DNA of 64,000 nucleotides, taken from assembly GCA_032622095.1 (NCBI GenBank), contig CP136065.1:51827949-51891948 (forward strand). Direction: 5' to 3'. This document shows positions 23,158 to 35,839 of the stretch, piece by piece. Made by a program: the position numbers and the translations under genes. The stretch is from Siphonodentalium dalli (Eukaryota > Mollusca > Scaphopoda > Gadilida > Siphonodentaliidae). The notes under the pieces were generated by a model that saw only the letters and a list, made by a program, of their open reading frames with translations, was not told the DNA's origin and made no database searches. The number at the start of each line of letters is the position of its first letter. The first letter of the stretch is position 1.

Positions 23158-25024
23158 AACTACTGTTTGACAACTGAACGACTGTATACATACAACAATA
23201 AGCGTGCCACACACAAAAAGCAAGCTGGTCATCACTTAACTCGCTTGCTTTTTATTTGCCATAACCTTAATAGAACATGTTTGCCGGAGTCACAGGCCTC
23301 TAATCAAAGGTATGATATCTCATTCGCACTTTGACATAATGAACACAGACTACGGTACAGTCAGTTACATGATTATTACGTAGGCATACACAACATGCAT
23401 ATTCAAACAATAAACCGTCTACCATGTTATATACACAAGAAAACTAAGATGCATGCATCAGGTCAGCCATGCACTATTTAGCATAGAATAATTCAGTTCG
23501 GTTGCAGTTTCACAACGTTAAAACTGACATACGATTACACAAGACGAACCTTGAATGTGGAACTATGTAAGAGTGAATATTAATGTTCTAAATCCCATGT
23601 TTCACCTTTAGTGGCAATGGGGTCGTACTTTATTAACACGCAAGTAGTGTAATTAAGTACGGGTAATTAGAAGTAACAAATCGTTTAGTTTCTATCGTAT
23701 CGGCTGAAAGGGGTGAGCAGATTGCTGGTGATGAATGTTCTCGTTAGCTGCCAATATAATGTGCATATTTGTCCCGTTACGTTTATACACTGTAGCATTG
23801 GCGGGCCAGAGTGTGTTGACATGTTAATTGTTTGGTTCATTAATAACAGATCAGCAGGGATTTGTCGTGATAACGTATACGTGGAAATATGCTACCTAAA
23901 CGGTTAAATTAACGGTTGATCTATTACACCACCGTGTATACTCCGTTTAAATAGGTATATTATATAGGGACGTGTGCTCAATTTTGGTGCGGACCGATGA
24001 TAAAACAAAAATCAGAGGTAAATGTCGGCGGGCGGAAGGGCCATTTTTTCAATAATTTTTAAAGAAATTGAGCAGCTGCAGTAGCAGCAGCAAAAACAAG
24101 GGTGTACAATTGGCAAATGATGAGGGGCGGCGTGACGTGTAACTAGGTTTGAAATTAAATATGCAATTTGGAGATTATTGGATGAGGGATGTTATATTAA
24201 TTATATTAAAGCGACGAGGGGGCTTAGTTGTCGAAAATATTCATATTTGTTCCAAACACCGTAAACAGAAAAATATTAAAACGCATACATTTTGGTTCAG
24301 ATATACGATCACTATCGCGTAAACATCATGCTTACATAAAGTCCTACTAAATTTTACCTAAACAAGAGTCTGATTGTGTTATAGAAGGCAGCACAATGCT
24401 ACTGGCTAATCACACACAAATGGTCTAAACGCTCTTTATTATTTCCAAATAAGGAATATAGCAACAAAGAACGCTCTTTATGTTTACCATCATAATATAA
24501 AGAAACACCAAGAAAGTAACTTTTTATGCTTTGTTTACATAACAATCGTCAAATTTACGACAATAACATACTGTTTATGAGATATTTCTCATTTGTATAT
24601 TAACAAAGTATGTCTATATTTGAATATTATTTTCGTTTGTAGCGGTTTTTGACAGGTGGAAATATGTTCACGGGATACCTACCAAGGCCTTCCGTACCTT
24701 TAAGGTATACTGCAACTTTTTTTTTTTCAATAGCAGAATACATAATGCTATTAAGAAGTGACACAAAACACAGAATTGTTTTTAAAATTATAAGTATTGA
24801 GCAGTGAGAAATATTTGGGTCGAGGAGACCAGTAACGAAAGGCGATATTAACATGATTTCTGTCAGCGAATAATTGTTTACGTTCCAATGAATATTAAAA
24901 TGTACTGAAAACAAACTGCTAATGGGTGCCAGACTTTCATAAACACAAATTATGTATTAATGGTGTAACGACATATTTCGTTCTTTATTGTCTAAAGAAA
25001 AAAGGGGATGGGGATGTTTGGATC
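23158..25024. other. Intergenic stretch, no gene recognised
   Basis: Short ORFs only. AACGCTCTTTAT recurs at about 24428 and 24470 as a small direct repeat. The 95-codon minus ORF at 24627-24914 has no recognised motif and was not accepted. Confidence 0.45.
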
Positions 25025-25265
25025 TCTAGTTTAACGACATTTTTCGGTCTTTGTAGTTTAACGACATTTTTCGGTCTTTAATAGTTTAATGACATTTTTC
25101 GGTCTTTATAATATATCAAGATATAGGGGGTATTTGGATCTCTAGTTTAACGACATTTTTAGGTCTTTATAGTTTAACGACATTTTCGGTCTTTAATATT
25201 TCAAGATATAGGGGCCCTTAGTGGGTATTTGGATCTCTAGTTTAACGACATTTTTCGGTCTTTGA
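25025..25265 (+). repeat. Degenerate tandem repeat, unit like TAGTTTAACGACATTTTTCG
   Basis: Six copies of AGTTTAACGACATTTTTCGG followed by TCTTT(A), near 25028, 25055, 25082, 25143, 25171 and 25237. They are interspersed with ATATCAAGATATAGGGG and GTATTTGGATCTCTAG blocks, so a higher-order unit of about 90-110 bp also repeats. Confidence 0.75.
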
Positions 25266-25333
25266 TAGCAAAATGGAAGAAGTACATCTTTGGAAAGATG
25301 TGGTGGCCCTAAAAAGGAAAGTTGTTTGGTGAT

Positions 25334-26303
25334 CTTGAAATTCAGTTTTTCTGAACAGTCTTCCTTGATTAAAGTGATGTGAAACACTCCGACAGACACC
25401 GGGCAGAGTGATCAAATAGAAATTAAGAATAATCTTTCTCAAAGTAGTTATTTGTTACGAATATTAATCCAAATGGATGATACACAACGTCATTATTATA
25501 TATTAGTTAAATGCAATGACTCTCGATGGTGAAATCATTTTTGTTTAATTATAGCCGATAGTTGCGCCCCGAATCGAGATGTAAATATTTACAATTTCGA
25601 GTAGTTCAGGCGATGTTCTCTATGAAGTGGTGTGGTAGATTTTTTTGGAAATTTTCAGTGATGTTAGTAGAATGATAACATTCCCCAGGTTGGCAAAGTG
25701 CCTGAGCACTAACTTATCAATTTCTCGCACCCGAAAAAGTCCATAACAAGTCCATAATATGTCTTTAAGCATATATATAAATCTCCGAAAACAAAAATTC
25801 TAAAGCATTAAACGATTTCTTGAAATGCAGTTTTTCTGAACAGTCTTCTTGATTAAAGTGATGTGAAACACTCCGACAGACAACGGGCAGAGTGATCAAA
25901 TAGAAATTACGAATAATCTTTCTCAAAGTAGTTATTTGTTACGAATATTAATCCAAATGGATGATACACAATGTTATTCTTATATATTAGTTAAATGCAA
26001 TGACTCTCGATGGCGAAATCATTTTTGTTTAATTGTAGCCGATAGTTGCGCCCCGAATCGAGATGTAAATATTTACAATTTGGAGTAGTTCAGACGATGT
26101 TCTCTATGAAGTGGTGTGGTAGATTTTTTTGGAAATTTTCAGTGATGTTAGTAGAATGATAACATTCCCCAGGTTGGCAAAGTGCCTGAGCACTAACTTA
26201 TCAATTTCTGGCACCCGAAAAAGTCCATAACAAGTCCATATTATGTCTTTTAAGCATATATATAAATCTCCGAAAACAAAAATTATAAAGCATTAAACGA
26301 TTT
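25334..26303 (+). repeat. Tandem duplication, two 485 bp units
   Basis: Unit 1 (25334-25818) and unit 2 (25819-26303) both start CTTGAAAT and end AAAGCATTAAACGATTT. They differ at only a small number of positions by eye. No ORF is conserved between them. The low divergence implies a recent local duplication. Confidence 0.85.
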
Positions 26304-26740
26304 GATATATTTCCAGGGCATATATTTCATCTGATTTTGCGAGAATCCATATATACTTTTTCACGAGAATCCAGGGTAATTTGCGAGAATATTTACGAGA
26401 ATCTAGATTTGGATTCTCGCCGAAATATAAGCCCTGATTTCACTCTGAAGTGTGCCTAAATGGCATAAATTGTACCGTGGTTCCCATGTTCGCCAAAGTG
26501 GCATAAATTTATTTCAGAATAATACTAATTTTAGGCATTCATTTATATCACTGATATCAGGACAATAAATAGCCATTTCCATTGCATGGAACAGAAAAGA
26601 GCGTTATTGTTTATCGGTGTTGTTTTTGGAAGTGGTGGTAGTTCAATTTTATACGTTTCTACCCCCAATAAGTATTTCCGAACAAATGAATTATTAACAA
26701 GCGTGACATGACATCATTGACGAAGATAATTAACACCGAT

Positions 26741-27013
26741 CTACGAGAAGTACGTACCAGTAGTGGCAGTAGCCAAATACCTTAAGGTAATTGACAGTCT
26801 TTCGGCTGCTATTATCTGATTAATATTGATAATCTCATGTTGGTATCCTGCTTCTCTATTAGCCACCATGGAAAGAAGCAGAGGAAACATATCAGGTTTT
26901 AAAGTACACTGAGTTGCAGAACTGCCAGAACTTGGCAGAACTTCCAGAAGGCAAAAAACTAAACAGAGACAATGCAGGCAACAATAATGGCGATATCTGC
27001 TTGATTTAGCCAC
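26741..27013 (-). pseudogene. PIF/Harbinger (HARBI1-like) transposase fragment
   Basis: The minus-strand frame contains DMFPLLLSMV followed by IIAAERLSITLRYLAT. This resembles the conserved '(I)xxAERLxITLRYLATG' segment upstream of the DDE domain in HARBI1/ALP1-like proteins (recalled pattern). Only ~60 codons are convincing. The DDE catalytic residues are not found, so this is a relic. Its presence is compatible with the TAA-flanked X elements being PIF/Harbinger MITEs, but they share no sequence here. Confidence 0.55.
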
Positions 27014-30000
27014 CCATAAACACTTTTAAATATTACATATCCTCGCGGTGAGGTTTACATTGCATTCGCAAGATAAATTATATTTTTCCTCCAATAAAAT
27101 TGCCATTTTAGTTATGTTTTGTATCGCAAACGATGAATCTTCTAATTTTCATGGTAGCTGCCATTTGTATTGGATCACGTGATCACCTAACGGGATCAGG
27201 GGATATAATCAAAAAGTTACGGATAACCAGTAGATCCGCCCAACGCGTAATAGTATTATTATTAGTACAAGAACAAAGGATCATTGAAATCTGCGATTAT
27301 ACAAATCAACTTCGCAGGTGCGGTGGATATTTGCAGAACTGATCTTACCATCGTGTTATCAACACAAAATTGACTATTATTGATCAAATAACATCGCCAT
27401 CATAAATTAAATAAAAATTTCTCTGCCTGGACTAATAAAAAAATGGCGACGTCTTCATGGAATTCTATCATTTCTGCGCATGCGCACGAAACTTCCAAAT
27501 AAGGAGTTGCCATATAAGGAAACTGCAATCTCAATAATTACCAAGCAATTAAAGTCTTAAAATGAGCTAAAATTTAACATTTTCTTAAATTTTTTTACAT
27601 TTTTATCTCTCGCGACATAATTGTCACCAATAAAAACAAATTTGATTCATCGTGGAAGTTAGTCGGTGACTATAAATAATGTCACCATTCAACTGAATGT
27701 TGTTGAGCATATTTCAACCAAATTTGGAAGTTTAAATGAATATTTTCTTCACACGCAAAGTAAAATTGACAAATTTCAGGATTTTAGCCTGCTTCGTTGG
27801 GACCAAAAATTGTTGTGCACACTCAAGGAACGTCTACCGTCACTCGCTAGGCCAAATTATGCCATGACCATGCTATAAACTAGCTTGAAATTGGCAAAAC
27901 AATGAATTGTTTTGGTTGAAAAAATTGACATGGGAATCTCCATAGAGAACGATTATTTTTCGATAAAAACAAAAATAATGCGAAATGAAAGTCGGCACTC
28001 GTCAGAATGGTGCAGAATATCATACGAGTCTTGTTATATGCGAAAATTTGACCTCATTCGATAAATTAGTCTCGTAATTAAGGAATCAATGGCGCTCGGA
28101 CATGTGGAATTCCGTCGCAGACTGTACATGGCAGACGCAATTGTAAAATGTAAACACGCATCAAATTTACCTTTTGTGAGAATAACAAAAGCGCAACCTT
28201 GATCAAAGTAATACAATACACAACAACACATAGAATAAAACTGATATAAACACGGTATAAGTGAGAATAAGACGCGTATTTAGACGTGGAATTTGACAAC
28301 ATTTCTTCGCTTCGTTAGCAGAACCGACGCTATAAATATATCTGCTCAAGGCGATCAAGATTACCGAGATGCAGCTATCTAATTTGAAACAAATACCAAG
28401 CAATAATCTTAACATAAAGTCAGAAATTTATTGTATCATGATCGAACTGCGGACCTGATAATTATCGAAATATGTAGGCGAAATAATTTTTAATTAGTTA
28501 ATCACATGATATAGACATCAACACACTCTTAAAGACGCAATACACCGCCATCTAATGTCGTTATTTAACTGGGTCGGTGTTTGTTGTTATCAATCGTTTA
28601 TTGCTTCGTTTTTAGTAAGACCATTGTATCTGTTTTGCGCATGCGCAAGTCACTTTCCATATTTGGAATTTCCATATATGGGATTTGTGTTAACCTCAAT
28701 ACCGACCAAGCTCTAAAAAATAACCACGCAATTATCTTAGCATAAAAATAAGATATATTGTAATTTATGCAACTACGACCCTGGTAACCCTGATAATTAA
28801 TAAAATATACCGGCCAATTCATTTTAAGATCGTTATTTCACTTTGCTTAGGCATAAATACACTCTTAAGCGCACAGAAACGACCCATTGGCGTTAAATTA
28901 AATATACTCGGTATTTATTATATTACTTTTTTATTGCTCAGTATAGAGTTAGACCCTCGACACATGCCAATATATTTGGGCTGAATTCATCTGATGCGGT
29001 ATTATTCCTCGAAATAAACAACAAAGCCCTCGTTACTTCGAAATGTAGTTTGGGCTAACATTTACACAAATCCTCCATGTGTTCTCAGTCGACACACAGA
29101 TCATCCAGTCGACACACAGATCATCCCAGAAACAACTGTGAAATAAACAGCCAAGGTTTGGCTGAAATAAGTGCAAATGCATGCAGCCGTGCACAATGCA
29201 ATCTCACCCACCCCACAAAACACGCACATATATTAATTATATAATTTCGGTCACATTCTGGAATCAGACACATCTTTCTTTGAGAATCGACAGTGGCCAG
29301 ATCATCTAATAACTATGCAGTCGCATGCCAATACATTCACCTCACAAAGGAGTGCCACAAAGTCTTATTAATCATGGAAAAAACGAATGATTTATATGTC
29401 GTGCAAATAGAGCAATATTTGCTAAAATATGTTCAAAATCAACATCACTCGCTATAGTGAGAAATTCAATTCCCAGATACATGCCCAAATCAGTGCGCAA
29501 GGCCTAGATTTGTGTTTTTGAAACATGATGCCGTACACCGAACTCGCATACTGCAGTACAGTTGTCCACTAGCTACATTAGCATACTGCCGTACACCTGA
29601 CTTTTTTTAATCGGATTTTTTGCCAAGAAAACTGCTTTATTGATACCAGATACGTAATATATAACGTAGATCAAATCATCATATATCTATTATAACCATT
29701 GTTTTGTTAGATTTATGCGCTATTCTATGTTGTCTCATTTTTAAACAAAATTAGATGATTATTTTTCGTGCGAGTATTCGCCTAAATTGTCAATTGACGA
29801 ATGAACCTTGCGATTTATGTCAAAGTGACAATAACTGCCATTGACTACAACATATCTGCCATGCACATGCGGAGGTTCGTATTTGTAAAGTCTCAAGTCT
29901 ACGAGAAAAAGCCTGATATCTGCACCCACTGTAGCATAAAAACACTCGGGATGCTAACTGTTTCCGGTGTCGTATGTACACAGTGTTACTGGACCAATGA

Positions 30001-30106
30001 AAACATTAATACAGCAAGATATCCGATGGAGGCAGTGCACTGGTATGTTATCGCCTGTGTGTTCACCTTGATTGGTGGTCATCGGGGTCTGTTAAATAAT
30101 CTCTAA
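27014..30106. other. Intergenic stretch, no gene recognised
   Basis: AT-rich with short ORFs. A 20 bp direct repeat (AGTCGACACACAGATCATCC) occurs twice at 29088-29127. The ORF at 29801-30106 (101 codons) has four CxxC-like cysteines (ICTHC, VCTQC) and a hydrophobic C-terminus but no recognised domain; coding status undecided. Confidence 0.4.
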
Positions 30107-30451
30107 GGGTGGATACACACATGCATGTAATCTCTGTAAATACCGTGTATTTGGCGTTTAACATGGATCATACAGACCATGTAACATGTGTCCGCTGACA
30201 ACCCAATCATTGCGGCTATGTTTGACCACAGTGAGCCAAACTCTGAACGTGCAGAGATCCGTTGATTGAACGAAGTCGTTAGGCCGCTTAAAATAATTGT
30301 TCGCGCGATAACCCAAATGTCGGACTTTCTGTTTAAATCATTGTCAGTCTTCTCTTGATTTTTATACCAGTGGTGGCCCCAGGATTTCGCCAACGCAGGG
30401 GCTATGATCCCCAACATGCATGGGGAGCTATATTATCCCGGAAGCTACCGG
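30107..30451 (-). mobile_element. Diverged element X fragment lacking the T MITE
   Basis: Starts GGGTGGATACACACATGCAT after TAA (30104-30106). Read on the minus strand it matches the right portion of X (TCAAACATAGCCGCAATGAT region, GGTAGCTTCC, AGCCCCTGCGT) with many differences. At the place where copy 2 carries MITE T4 it has only ACACATGTTACATGG. The other end of the element is missing. Confidence 0.7.
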
Positions 30452-32833
30452 ACTGCATTGCATATTTTCTCGACGGGTGGGTTGGGGGCATGCAGTACCC
30501 TGAGTCCTGACCCCACCATGAAACCACGAAGCCACTCCTGATTTATAAATATGGTAGTTGACAGTCATTTCTGTCGTGTCTGTTTGCTACGAGTGATTAA
30601 TCTAATATTCAGCAATTTATGCTATTCATATAATTATGAACATATAATTACAGCTTTAAATTTGAGAGTATACAGAAGGCGGTGTTGCTGTGTGTGTTCA
30701 TTCGGGACAAAGGGTTGTCTAGCTCTACGAGTTCCCAACTATATCACCATTTCTCTCCTTACCTGTGTTATATATGTATACGCAAAATTTACAACTAAGG
30801 AATATTTAAGTTAAACATATTGTATATTCATGCCCAGATAATCCCGGCTGATACATTCAACTAAATCCCTTAGTTATTCGAAGCTTTCGAGAACCAGCCC
30901 CCTTCCCCAATAATTGATTATGGTCCAAAATGTTATAATTCAAGCGTGTAAAAGCTAAAATTGTGACAGTAAGGAACTTGTTCAACCTTTGGTTTGAGAA
31001 ACATATACCGTTATGTAAATTATGGGTAAAAAAATGTGGGGGGGGGGGGGGTGTCACTCTTTTCACTTTCAACGCTGTACCTGCATTAATTATTTGGCGC
31101 TGTAATGGATATTTGCATGGAAATCCCAAATTGAATGTTATCTCATGAGCTCGCTCTGAAACTATCCCAGGAAACTCAACGAACCGGTATTGTCTGTCAT
31201 AATTTCCCAATGCATGTTATTCAAGGCATGACAGCACCATGCATGTCGGATTGCTAATGGGACATTAAACACTCGTGTATCACAATCACCCTAAAAGAGC
31301 TTCAAATTATGCACATTTTATTTTAATTTTGGATGACCCTGAAATGACGAGAAACAAATCAAGGATAAAATCGACGGACTCAAATCCACTTTTTGAAATT
31401 AATTAAATCTCGTGAGAAACAGCAACAGATATCAGATAGGATTTACTCATTTCTGTATCCATGAAAGAATTTATGACTGGCCCAGGGGGGGGGGGGTAGT
31501 AAAAAAATTACAGAAAGGTATGCCGTTTTTTTACATCTGGCATTTTGGGGACTCACCACCCCCAAACCTGCAAAAACAATAATTTTTTAGTCCCAATTTT
31601 TTGACACCAACCCCCCAAATTTCACTAAAATTGTTCTATATTCGCATTAAACTCTACTGATATCACTTATATGACTAGGAATGATCTAAATTAGTTCAAT
31701 TAACAGTTTAACCTGTTTCAGAAGCTGTTTCAATTGACAAATTTTTTTTTTTATAAATTGCTGATCATCTGTAAACCTAGGTCATTGTGCAGAATACATA
31801 AAATTTCATAATTTCTAACTATTTGCTGATTAGTCTGTCAACCAGCCCATTATCTAACATATTCCATACCACTTATGTTAGTGTTCTGGAGCAACCTACT
31901 TCTATTATACTAAACTAGCTGAAAAAGGCTCCCTTTGGGAGCCTATATTCAGCATCGAGATACATGTGGGACTTCGCACACATTTTGATCTTAGACAGAG
32001 CCTTCATTTAGCGGTGGCCCCTTTGTGCGCTTCAAGCACATTTGGTCATTGAAACATTTTGATTTATATATATTGTTTTAATGTAAGTTATTTATTTTTA
32101 AGATTGTATTCCTTGCTCAATTTAACAAAACCAATATTATTTGTATCAGGTATGAAATTTCCAACTGGTGAAAACTTTGACCGTAGTTGGGGGGGGGGGG
32201 GTCCCCATGTCCACACATGCACCCCTGTATGTTTGGTAACGTAATATATTCACCACAGCCCACGAACCAAGCCAAATCCACAGCTAAAGAAAACTTAATA
32301 GTGTTCTTGTTGAGACAAATCAACGCAATCCAAACGCCGCGTTCTCACGGGCGTAATCTTTGCAGCAAGAAGATATCAGGTACAATTGTTCCTGATATTT
32401 TCTTGCAGACATTTCTTGCAGCTACACGTGGACGCGCCATTAATGCAACAGGCGTTTTTTTGTTTAAATAGAATGTGTACTTATAAGATATTTAGAACTC
32501 AAAACTATATTGACAACATCATTGCACCAATACAATCATAGCGAGCGCCAATGGAAAACCTACACTACCAACTGTAAATATCGATTGGAAAATTTAAATA
32601 TAATAATAATAGCCATGTTTAGCCGCACGTTCGTGTAACATGTAACGTGTATCACTATGGCATTGCTATTGAGGTTGGGTGACATATCAACGTGTCTTTC
32701 CGACCGTAACGTGGCTGTCGATAATAAATAATTAAGAGTGCACGCATGATATGAAGCAATAAGCACACCATAGTGAGCCAGTACCTCCATCCATTCTCAT
32801 ATAATTTTAATTTAGACATTGCGGAACTCATTA
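30452..32833. other. Intergenic stretch with three G tracts
   Basis: G tracts of 14 (31038-31051), 12 (31485-31496) and 13 (32189-32201). The last follows GAAATTTCCAACTGGTGAAA, the dispersed motif also seen near 5860 and 21920. No domain-bearing ORF was recognised. Confidence 0.4.
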
Positions 32834-33000
32834 TTAACCCTTCCATGATGGGAGTTTCCTGAATTTTTACGAAAACCATGTGCCAATGCATGCTCTTATA
32901 TATGCGAGTCTGTATATGGGAGAGTCGCATATATAAGAACATGCACTGGCACATGATCTTTAATGCTGTGCCAGCGCAGCTACCGTGTCGAAAGGGTTAA
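32834..33000 (+). mobile_element. piggyBac-like MITE P3, shortest copy
   Basis: TTAACCCTTCCATGATGGGA at the left and CGAAAGGGTTAA at the right give a clean TTAA-flanked 167 bp element. It holds a single hairpin (about 32880-32955, CCAATGCATGCTCTTATATA arm) rather than two, so it looks like a derivative that lost the spacer. The right subterminal TTTAATGCTGTGCCAGCGCA matches the other P copies. Confidence 0.75.
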
Positions 33001-33449
33001 TACTGAAATGTTGATTACATAATTTATAGGCTGGCCATATCTCGTACTCACCGTCTCTGTCCTTGTCTATGTGTCTCTCTCCCTCTACCTCTCGCTCTCT
33101 ATGTACAGGGAATCGCCCCACATACATTATATACCCCCAATAATTATAAGATAACATTATCACATTATAAGATAGTATACCCTCAATCAATATACCATGT
33201 ACATGTAGTACACTAATAACTCCAACCTATATTGTGTATGTATATTATGTCACCTCACATTTATATTATGTAATATGTACACTGTTTGAAATTGAATCGC
33301 CTGTTATGTCAAATGCGACGAAAGGCGTAATAAACATCTGAATCATCTGAATATCTTTATCGCCCTGTCTCATTATCCCTCCTATGTCAAATACGGTTGA
33401 CCATCACACAATCCTCATTGCGTAACACTTGCGTTCTACTTTATTGCAG

Positions 33450-33682
33450 GTAATGGATCGAGCATCATGGTGAGGCAATGTATCGGTAGCGATTGGGGTC
33501 GACATTGTGGTGGCATTAGTTATACTGTGAACGCTCACATGGAAATGATTGAAGGTTGCCTAGAAACCTGCGGTCACGATGGGTGTAATTCTACACCCAA
33601 CAACGGACCATACCCGATGGGTTTCTATGCCATTATATGTGTGCTATTTGGATATTTGCTCGTTTTTCCCACCAGATGATGT
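33450..33682 (+). CDS. Probable 3' terminal exon of a Ly6/uPAR (three-finger) GPI-anchored protein
   Basis: A good splice acceptor (TTCTACTTTATTGCAG, ending 33449) precedes an open frame to a stop after 33679. Five cysteines appear in the late-LU-domain pattern: RQC, RHC, EGCLETC and DGCN. The closing 'C-x2-D-x-C-N' is the hallmark of Ly6/three-finger domains. After NSTPNN the chain ends in a hydrophobic stretch (GFYAIICVLFGYLLVF), as a GPI-attachment signal would. Possible N-glycosylation sites are NGS and NST. Such proteins sit on the outer membrane face (for example sleepless/quiver-like). The upstream exons with the signal peptide and first cysteines were not found in this window, so it may be a relic or belong to a gene with long introns. 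An ATTAAA at about 33749 could serve polyadenylation. Confidence 0.5.
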
Positions 33683-34037
33683 ATCTTTTTCTCATATTTG
33701 TAAATATCACACGTAATTATAACGAATGGTGATTGTTGATATATGCCTATTAAATTTATAGAAACACATTATATGCTCATGTTCCTGCAGAGGGTAATAT
33801 TGCTTCCGATATGAACATTAGCTAGGTGTAGATTCCCTGCATTAAAATGTATAATGTTCAAGAATCGAGAGCCAATAATATTCTAATATTCTATATGCGT
33901 ATCGGGGAAACTACCAACAATTAGTGAGTCAGCAATACTGTTTGTGAACAAGGTCCATTCGTCACATGTTTATTTATCCACCAGATATATATGTTACATA
34001 AAATACATTGAGCACGAGAATACATAGAGGATATCTA
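33683..34037. other. Downstream of the Ly6-like exon, nothing else seen
   Basis: Probable 3' UTR at its start, then AT-rich sequence without recognisable features. Confidence 0.35.
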
Positions 34038-34187
34038 GTGTTTTTGATTGGAAACCGAAAAATATGTCATGAGTGGGCGAGACAAATGTTTATTTTCGCG
34101 AGCGGCTTGCCGCAAGCGAAACTAAACATTTGTCTCGGTCAATGGTGACATATTTTTCGGTATCCACTCAAAAAACACAAGATTTTC
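34038..34187. repeat. Long imperfect palindrome (foldback), about 150 bp
   Basis: Left arm AACCGAAAAATATGTCATGA...GAGACAAATGTTTA pairs with right arm TAAACATTTGTCTC...TGACATATTTTTCGGT. The outer bases GTGTTTTT and AAAACAC also pair. The centre GAGCGGCTTGCCGCAAGC folds by itself. Same architecture as 223-360 but different sequence. Confidence 0.75.
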
Positions 34188-35205
34188 TTTTTATTATACG
34201 CATTTCCACAGAAACTCACAATTCAACACGATAAATGATCTCACAATCGTCTTCAATCGATGCATTATTTTTGAAGCCATCAGCTATCGATGCCTGTTCA
34301 CGCAATGATACTTCACCATAAAAAATATAGTTCCCGTATTCTTTGCTTCATTTCCCCCATAAATATGTCGAATTTCAATATAAAATAGATGTTAATTATA
34401 ACTGTAATAATATCAGTGAATATAATATAAATTAGAATAGCACAATGGGTTCTTTCACTTTGTCCTTCAACATAAACTTAGAATGAGAAATTAAACCGGA
34501 AACAGTACACCGGGAAACACTGGCTCGAAATTGTAAACACATTTCAATAAATTCATTCGCTGTCGCTGTCAATGACCCGAATGAGGTTCATTTCATTTGC
34601 AACGTTATGATTCTGAGAAGCCTGGAAATAAACATTAACGGCTTCCAGTAGCGCATTGGTAAACGGAAGTGAATCGGTCCCACGCGCGAGCTAGTTTGAA
34701 AGTATATTCTTCTATATATCCCCTCCTGTGTGATATCGATGTTTATCTAAACGCGTTTTTTTTCTATGATTCACTGTTGAGCGTATAATAAATACAGATA
34801 TTGTTATAATGGGTTTGGTACTTTAGTATGCATCTGGTATAGAAAGGGGGATGACAGTAAGCACATGGCTTTCCTGGTGTCATTATCCCAATGTGTCATG
34901 GGAGGCCCTGTAAAATGTATATATATTCTTCCTGGGATGTTGCGTTAATATCACGGCGTGGCAGTAGATAGATAAATCGGATATTAAATGGGTTCCGGAA
35001 TATATAAGGTATTGAGAAAAAGAGGAAAGTTTCCTTTGTTGATATCGAAATCTGAAACGTGCATATTAACCCTTTCTTTGTTGATTGGATTCTCCCAATA
35101 TATATATTGGACCGGTCTATTATTCATTTGGTGGGGTGTTCATGTAATAAAGGCAGTCGACAGACAGGATAATATATAATTCAGAAGTGCAAAAGGATTC
35201 ATATG
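34188..35205. other. Intergenic stretch, no gene recognised
   Basis: No supportable feature; the short ORF at 34988-35179 has no recognised motif. Confidence 0.4.
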
Positions 35206-35281
35206 CTTAGGTGGGAAATGTTCCGGTAATAAGTTCAACAAGCGACATATTATTGAACTTATTATCTGAACATTTCCTAAG
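35206..35281. repeat. Short palindrome
   Basis: CTTAGGTGGGAAATGTTCCG plus GTAATAAGTTCAA pairs with TTGAACTTATTATCTGAACA plus TTTCCTAAG, with a loop of about 12 bases. A hairpin or small MITE remnant. Confidence 0.65.
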
Positions 35282-35487
35282 AGGACTACTCGTCAATGAT
35301 TATTTAGTATAGGAAGGGTTTAGAGCACACACCATGTGCTTCGATACTCATAGCAACAAAAACAGAAACACCAAGAGCAATATTATATACATATTATATT
35401 ATTGATATTAGTTCAAGACTTGAGATCTAAACTTAACTATTACCCATAATTATTCTTATATATAAGTTTAATCACTACCTCGCGGCG

Positions 35488-35661
35488 GCCATATTGGATC
35501 CGTTCCGTGATTTTAGTGCTACAGGTTAAAATTCTGAAGTAGCATTTCCATATATGGTGCTTTTTAATATTCATGACTTCCATATATGGATATGCTACCC
35601 CAGAGTCTTTGACCTGTAGCACTAAAAACCACGGGACGGGGCTGGAAGGATCCAAAATGGC
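35488..35661. repeat. Long palindrome containing start-like ATGGC sequence
   Basis: GCCATATTGGATCCGTTCCG...TTTTAGTGCTACAGG pairs with CCTGTAGCACTAAAAACCAC...GGATCCAAAATGGC. The inner CCATATATGG copies pair as well. It covers about 174 bp. No target duplication was established. Confidence 0.65.
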
Positions 35662-35839
35662 AGCGACTCAATGATAATACGTATCGTCCGACACCAATTT
35701 GGGATTTGATACACCAACTTAACTGTTATACACAAGACTATCCATATATAGTTCTCTTCCACCACAGATACATATCGTTTTTCAATATGAATAGTCACGT
35801 GCTACTAATTAAATATCCACGGTCCGATTTTAAAACAAA

